From positions 496,001-560,000 of the forward strand of contig NZ_FOSZ01000002.1 of assembly GCF_900114415.1 (NCBI RefSeq): a DNA stretch of 64,000 nucleotides, written 5' to 3'. Positions within the stretch are counted from its first letter, which is position 1. Every line of letters begins with the position of its first letter. This document shows, piece after piece, positions 59,578 to 64,000 of the stretch. Both the position numbers and the translations under genes were made by a program. Under the pieces are notes generated by a model. The model did not search any database and was not told the origin of the DNA. It was given only the letters and a program-made list of their open reading frames with translations. This DNA comes from Shimia haliotis (GTDB lineage: Bacteria > Pseudomonadota > Alphaproteobacteria > Rhodobacterales > Rhodobacteraceae).

Positions 59578-60557
59578 CACTTCGCCCCCTTCTGTTCAGT
59601 CCGTAGACGCGGGTCGATGGCAAAATACAGGAGATCAACAATCAGGTTGATGCCCACGAACATCACCGAGATCAGCATCAGATACGCCGCCATAACCGGG
59701 ATATCGACAAACTGAATCGCGTTGATAAAAAGAAGGCCTACTCCAGGCCACTGGAATACGGTCTCGGTGATAATCGCAAAGGCGATGATCGACCCAAGCT
59801 GCAAACCCGTGACCGTGATCACCGGAACAAGTGTGTTCTTAAGCGCGTGGTGGAAGTTCACAGACTTTTCCTTGAGCCCACGTGCACGGGCAAAGCGGAT
59901 ATAGTCCTGCCGCAGCACCTCAAGCATCTCGGAACGCACCAGGCGCATGATCAGGGTCATCTGATATAGCCCCAGCGTGATCGAAGGCAAGATCAGCGCC
60001 TTGAGCCCTGAGCTTGTCAAAAGCCCCGTACTCCACCAGCCGAAGTGAACAACGTCCCCCCTCCCGAACGAGGGCAGCCATCCAAGCACAACGGCAAACA
60101 GATATATGAGCAAGATACCTATGAGGAAGGTCGGCAACGACACCCCTATGAGCGATGCTGACATGATGAAATTCGCCAGGAAGCCATCCTTGCGGATCGC
60201 AGTGAACACACCCAGCCCAATCCCGATACTAATCGCTAGAAACCCGCTTACGGCGGCCAATTCCAACGTCGCCGGAGCCCGTTCGAGCAGGATGTCACCG
60301 ACCGGTCGACCCTGACGATAACTCACACCAAAGTTGCCTTCGGCGGCTCCGGATAGGAATTTCATGTATTGCACTGGAAACGGCTGATCCAAGCCGAGTT
60401 CGGTACGCAGGCGCGCTATGTCTGCATCGGTGCGTTCCTGACCCAACATATTGTCGATCGGATCGCCCACGAAGCGGAACATACTGAAGGCCACGAGCCC
60501 CACAATCAGCAAGACCAAGGCCGATTGGAACACCCTGCGAATGACAAAAGTCAGCAT
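59577..60557 (-). CDS. Peptide-type ABC permease, DppB-like
   Basis: A 326-aa permease that begins with the typical MLTFVIRRVFQSALVLLIVGLVAFSMFR. The EAA-like loop is IRFARARGLKEKSVNFHHALKN. It pairs with the DppC-like protein. ATG at 60557 follows AAGGGA; a longer upstream frame is not supported. The gap to the preceding binding-protein gene is 109 bp and shows no strong structure. Confidence 0.93.
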   Translation of the reverse strand: MLTFVIRRVFQSALVLLIVGLVAFSMFRFVGDPIDNMLGQERTDADIARLRTELGLDQPFPVQYMKFLSGAAEGNFGVSYRQGRPVGDILLERAPATLELAAVSGFLAISIGIGLGVFTAIRKDGFLANFIMSASLIGVSLPTFLIGILLIYLFAVVLGWLPSFGRGDVVHFGWWSTGLLTSSGLKALILPSITLGLYQMTLIMRLVRSEMLEVLRQDYIRFARARGLKEKSVNFHHALKNTLVPVITVTGLQLGSIIAFAIITETVFQWPGVGLLFINAIQFVDIPVMAAYLMLISVMFVGINLIVDLLYFAIDPRLRTEQKGAK

Positions 60558-60666
60558 TTTCTTGTCCCTTGTTTTATAGGCGGTCACCCATTGTCGCTTT
60601 GCGAAAAAAGGTCAACCGCCCCCGTACATAAACTGCACGAAAATTCAGCAAATTCCCTCTAGAAGT

Positions 60667-62232
60667 TTACTGAACCGTCACCCAGCGAAGGATGAAGAAG
60701 TTGTCAGGCCGTTGAGTAAGCTCGATGTTTTTACCGGTGCCCCAAACCAATGGCTGCACATACATCGGCACATAGGCGGTCTCGTCCTGCATAATTTTTG
60801 CAGCCTCATCCAACATCGCCTGACGTTTTGCCGGGTCAATTTCGGATTGGATCATCGGCAGCAACTCATCGATTCGAGCGTTCGAATAACCCGCAAAGTT
60901 CCAGCTGCCCAACTTCTTTTCTTTGTTCGGTGTGGACGCAAGGAACCGGATCGGATGTTCCGCATCAAAGGTGCCGGGCGACCAGCCGAGCAAATACATG
61001 TCGTAGTTGTCTTCACGCAGTTCGGGCCAGTAGTTCTGCACTGGCATCGCTTCTAGCTGGGCATTCATGCCAACTTGGGACAGCATTGACGTCACCGCCT
61101 GACAGACAGCTTCGTCATTCAGATAACGGTTGTTCGGGCACTTCAAGCCAAAGCTGAAGCCATCCGGATATCCTGCCTCTGCCAGCAGTGCTTTCGCTTT
61201 CTCCGGATCAAACTCGGGGCGCGCCGAATTGGCATCAGAATAGCCTCGCATAGCCGGACTGACCAGCTGGCTAGCCGGTTCTGCATTGCCGCGCATGGTC
61301 ACTTTCAAGATTGCCGGCACGTTGACTGCATGAGCAACCGCCGCACGCACACGCGCATCCAGAAACGGGTTTGGTTTGCCAGCGTCGTCGCCGTACTTCA
61401 GGACATCCGCTTCCTGCGCCATGCCCAGCATGATCACACGCGCTTCGATTCCGCGGATAACCTTCACGTCACCAGAATCTGCCAGTCGCTCCGCATCCTG
61501 AATAGGCACGGGATTGATCATATTCACATTGCCTGACAGAAGCGCAGCCACCGCAGTCGCAGGGTTCTGCACTGGGGTGAACTCGGCGCGGGTAATGTTG
61601 TGCTCAACCTCTCCCCACCAGCCGTCATTCGGCATCAACTCCGTCCGCAGTCCTGGCTCTCGCTCCGTGACTTTGAAGGCACCTGTGCCGTTTGCATTAA
61701 GCGTAGCGTAGTTGCCGTTTTCCTTGTCAGGCAACGCCGCATTGTTGGTCTCGGCCCACCCCTTGTCCATGATCATCCAGTTGGCGATGCTATCCGGAAA
61801 AATCGGGTTGGGCGCGTTGGTCAGGATATCAACCGTGTAGGCATCCACGACCTTTACGTCAGAAACAGGCGCAAACCAGCTGCGAGTGTCGGATACCTCA
61901 TCGGACGCTCGCTGATAGGAGAAAAGAACATCCTCCGCGTCAAAGGTGCTGCCATCCTGAAAGGTCACACCTTCACGCAAATGAAACCGCCAACCTTCGC
62001 CGTTGCCAATCGGCTCCCAGCGTGTTGCAAGCGCCGGCTCGATGGACATGTCCTTGCCGCGTCGCACCAACCCTTCATAGACATTGTTGAGGAACCCCAG
62101 CACAGAAGCGGTGTTCACCGCATGCGGGTCCAATGTTTGCGGATCGGTTGTACCCGCCCACTTAAATTCATTGGCAAAGGCCGGCCCTGCAAGGCTCAGG
62201 CCGACCGCCACAATCCCAATCGCACGTTTCAT
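60667..62232 (-). CDS. ABC solute-binding protein family 5 (second)
   Basis: A 521-aa DppA/OppA-type binding protein with signal peptide MKRAIGIVAVGLSLAGPAFA. Mature start NEFKWAGTTDPQTLDPHAVN, with the family motif LREGVTFQDGSTFDAEDVLFSYQR. It is about the same length as, and obviously paralogous to, the binding protein encoded next upstream. It lies downstream of a terminator, so it may be expressed at a different level or under different conditions. Confidence 0.92.
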   Translation of the reverse strand: MKRAIGIVAVGLSLAGPAFANEFKWAGTTDPQTLDPHAVNTASVLGFLNNVYEGLVRRGKDMSIEPALATRWEPIGNGEGWRFHLREGVTFQDGSTFDAEDVLFSYQRASDEVSDTRSWFAPVSDVKVVDAYTVDILTNAPNPIFPDSIANWMIMDKGWAETNNAALPDKENGNYATLNANGTGAFKVTEREPGLRTELMPNDGWWGEVEHNITRAEFTPVQNPATAVAALLSGNVNMINPVPIQDAERLADSGDVKVIRGIEARVIMLGMAQEADVLKYGDDAGKPNPFLDARVRAAVAHAVNVPAILKVTMRGNAEPASQLVSPAMRGYSDANSARPEFDPEKAKALLAEAGYPDGFSFGLKCPNNRYLNDEAVCQAVTSMLSQVGMNAQLEAMPVQNYWPELREDNYDMYLLGWSPGTFDAEHPIRFLASTPNKEKKLGSWNFAGYSNARIDELLPMIQSEIDPAKRQAMLDEAAKIMQDETAYVPMYVQPLVWGTGKNIELTQRPDNFFILRWVTVQ

Positions 62233-62337
62233 AATAACTCCCTTGTTTGGTGGTTCTTGCAGCACGACACTCCCGCGGCGAATATGCAAGGCTGAAGCAA
62301 CACTTCCCGAGCTTCAGAGGCGTCAAACGCCTAACAA

Positions 62338-62372
62338 AGAAGCCCCGCGCCGACGGTGCGGACGGGGCTTCT
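62338..62372 (-). terminator. Intrinsic terminator/attenuator between the two binding-protein genes
   Basis: AGAAGCCCCG pairs with CGGGGCTTCT (10 bp perfect) around a 15-nt loop, with GCGC/GTGC inside. It lies 21 bp after the stop of the first binding-protein gene. On the minus strand the tail is TTTGTTAGG, a weak T-tract, so partial read-through is likely. Confidence 0.75.
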
Positions 62373-62392
62373 CAAAATCATAGCATAAACGC

Positions 62393-63973
62393 TTACTTCA
62401 TCTTGAAGTATTTGAAGTGCGCAGTGTCATCCGGTGCAACGATGGTGTCGACGTTGGACGCCATACCCCAGTTCAGCACCTGGTGGTGGATCGGAATATA
62501 GAGTTGCTGATCCTGCACCACAGTCCAGATTTCGTTGATCATCTGGTTGCGTTTGGCCAAATCGGTTTCCGATGCCAACGCTTCGATCTTCACATCCAAA
62601 TCCGTATCCGAGAACCGGGTGGCGTTCCAGGAACCGTACTTCTCGCCCTTGGTGTGGGTGAGGAAGTTGAAGATGTACTCGGAGTCATAAGTCGGGACAC
62701 CCCAGCCAAGCATGTAGAAATCTGTTTCAAGATTGCTAAGCAGCGGGAAGTGCTGTGCTTTTGGCTTGGCGTCAAGGTTCACCTTCACACCAATTTTCGC
62801 GAGCATACCCACAGCCGCCTGACAGATTTTTTCATCGTTGATGTAACGATCGTTCGGGCAGTTCAGAGTGATCGCAAAACCGTCAGCATAGCCAGCTTCC
62901 GTCATAAGCGCCTTGGCACCATCCACGTCCGTTTTGGAGGAGCTGTCCATCGCTTCGTTCCAACCGTTCACAAACGGCGGAGCAATCATACCCGCAGGCG
63001 CGGACTGACCACGCATAACAACCTTTTTGATCGCGTCGCGATCGATCGCCATGGACATCGCTTTGCGAACACGCACATCCGACATCGGGTTGATCCCGTC
63101 AACGTCGTCGCCGGCGATGTCTTCTGCGGCCTGGTTCAGACCAAAGAAGATAACGCGGTTTTGCGGCGCGGTGCGCACTTCAAGACCGTCGGTTCCATCA
63201 ACACGACCGATGTCTTGCACAGGCACGTCCTGAATGAAGTCAACTTCGCCAGACAGCATTGCAGCAACGCGGGTCGCGGCGTTTTGAATCGGGGTAAATA
63301 CGATTTCGGTGACTTCCAGCGGAAACTCACCATTGCCCCAATAGTTTTCGTTGGCAGCCAAGACGGTTTTCACATCAGGCTCGCGGCTGACCAGCTTGTA
63401 AGCGCCGGTGCCGTTTGCGTTCTTGGCGGCAAAGGTGTCTTCACCACCTTCGTAGTCTTGAACCTTCACAGCGTTGTTCGCCTCGGCCCAACCTTTGTCC
63501 ATCATGAACATGTTGGTCAGGTTGTTGGGCATAATCGGGTTCGGACCGTTGGTTTCGATCTCGATGGTGTATTTGTCGGTTGCGCGAACCTCTTTCACCG
63601 ATGCCAGCAGTTCTTTGTAGTCGGAATCTTCTGTCATCGCGCGATTAAGCGAGAACAGCACATCTTCGCTGTCAAACTCGGCGCCGTCGTGGAAAGTTAC
63701 GCCTTCACGCAGCTTGAAAACCCAGATGTTCGGGTTGTCGGCAGACGGGCCCCATTCGGTTGCCAGCGCCGGCACCATAGCACCAGTCATGTCGCGCATA
63801 ACCAGCGGTTCCATGATTTGGTGGGCCAGAGCGGAGGTCGGGCCCTCGTTCTGTGCGTGCGGGTCCATTGTCAGAGCGTCACCGGCACGCGCCCAGCGCA
63901 ATGTATCGGCTTGCGCCATAAGAGGCATGGCCACAAGTGCAGCTGTTGCCAGAAGTGTCGATTTAAATGTCAC
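62393..63973 (-). CDS. ABC solute-binding protein family 5 (first)
   Basis: A 526-aa family 5 binding protein with signal peptide MTFKSTLLATAALVAMPLMAQA. Mature start DTLRWARAGDALTMDPHAQN, with LREGVTFHDGAEFDSEDVLFSLNR. The start is GTG at 63973, preceded by GGGGAG with about 8-nt spacing. It is the most promoter-proximal gene of the operon as far as the window shows; the promoter would lie at the right edge, and the 27 bp after the start codon show nothing further. Confidence 0.9.
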   Translation of the reverse strand: MTFKSTLLATAALVAMPLMAQADTLRWARAGDALTMDPHAQNEGPTSALAHQIMEPLVMRDMTGAMVPALATEWGPSADNPNIWVFKLREGVTFHDGAEFDSEDVLFSLNRAMTEDSDYKELLASVKEVRATDKYTIEIETNGPNPIMPNNLTNMFMMDKGWAEANNAVKVQDYEGGEDTFAAKNANGTGAYKLVSREPDVKTVLAANENYWGNGEFPLEVTEIVFTPIQNAATRVAAMLSGEVDFIQDVPVQDIGRVDGTDGLEVRTAPQNRVIFFGLNQAAEDIAGDDVDGINPMSDVRVRKAMSMAIDRDAIKKVVMRGQSAPAGMIAPPFVNGWNEAMDSSSKTDVDGAKALMTEAGYADGFAITLNCPNDRYINDEKICQAAVGMLAKIGVKVNLDAKPKAQHFPLLSNLETDFYMLGWGVPTYDSEYIFNFLTHTKGEKYGSWNATRFSDTDLDVKIEALASETDLAKRNQMINEIWTVVQDQQLYIPIHHQVLNWGMASNVDTIVAPDDTAHFKYFKMK

Positions 63974-64000
63974 GAAAAGTACTCCCCTACTTATTTGTGA

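Noticed and set aside
62417-64000. A long plus-strand open frame (over 500 codons) opposite the first binding-protein gene
   Set aside because: It is the antisense shadow of a well-supported family 5 binding protein; its composition is His/Arg/Val-rich and shows no domain motif.
1-64000. CRISPR array, rRNA or tRNA genes, transposase or phage genes
   Set aside because: I looked for regular spacer repeats, tRNA-like cloverleaf ends and transposase motifs and saw none. The dispersed palindromes have no coding capacity and no visible flanking duplications.

Overview
The window looks like chromosomal DNA of a GC-rich marine alphaproteobacterium of the Roseobacter group (Rhodobacteraceae). This is inferred from gene content: reductive pyrimidine catabolism with RutR-like regulators, a glycine riboswitch before gcvTHP, an MttB-like methyltransferase beside a GcvT-type flavoprotein, and leader-peptide control of leuA. 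I could run no database search. I saw no rRNA, tRNA, CRISPR array, transposase or phage gene, and the coding density is high on both strands.

Region by region. Positions 1-1711 hold the start of an unknown gene, a geranylgeranyl-reductase-family flavoprotein and thioredoxin 2. Positions 1786-12900 form a pyrimidine-degradation locus: preT-preA (dihydropyrimidine dehydrogenase), two RutR-like TetR regulators, an N-carbamoyl-amino-acid amidohydrolase, dihydropyrimidinase, and a NitT/TauT-type ABC importer. Repeats of the form TGACC-N4-GGTCA lie at both catabolic promoters. Positions 13246-18130 hold a cold-shock protein, an SRAP-family protein without its catalytic Cys2, and the tesA / ybbA-ybbP arrangement. 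Positions 18187-23528 hold gcvT-gcvH-gcvP behind a tandem glycine riboswitch, then an NsrR-like regulator. Positions 23623-31896 are mixed housekeeping: a gamma-glutamylcyclotransferase-like protein, DUF1801, an MBL hydrolase, MgtE, NadE, an exported protein of 18 MORN repeats, a quinone-reductase-like protein and an SDR.

Positions 32063-36013 hold leuA with a leucine-rich leader peptide, a SigZ-like ECF sigma factor next to a GST-like protein (both with Cys-rich tails), and a ZIP transporter. Positions 36177-50114 are one coherent galactoside system. A CUT1 importer, alpha-galactosidase (GH36), beta-galactosidase (GH42) and a complete oxidative (De Ley-Doudoroff) galactose route sit in one tightly overlapping operon. 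The divergent IclR regulator and transporter ATPase complete it. Positions 50264-51532 encode a membrane-anchored acidic RTX-like protein.

Positions 51664-56797 hold an MttB-like methyltransferase, a dimethylglycine-dehydrogenase-like flavoprotein and a divergent LysR regulator. Four 11-bp direct repeats lie between the first two; this is the least explained system here. Positions 56921-63973 are a dipeptide/oligopeptide-type ABC importer with two solute-binding proteins separated by a terminator. Smaller regulatory features include a dispersed palindromic repeat (four copies), several intrinsic terminators, an IclR-type operator and a 37-bp near-perfect palindrome.
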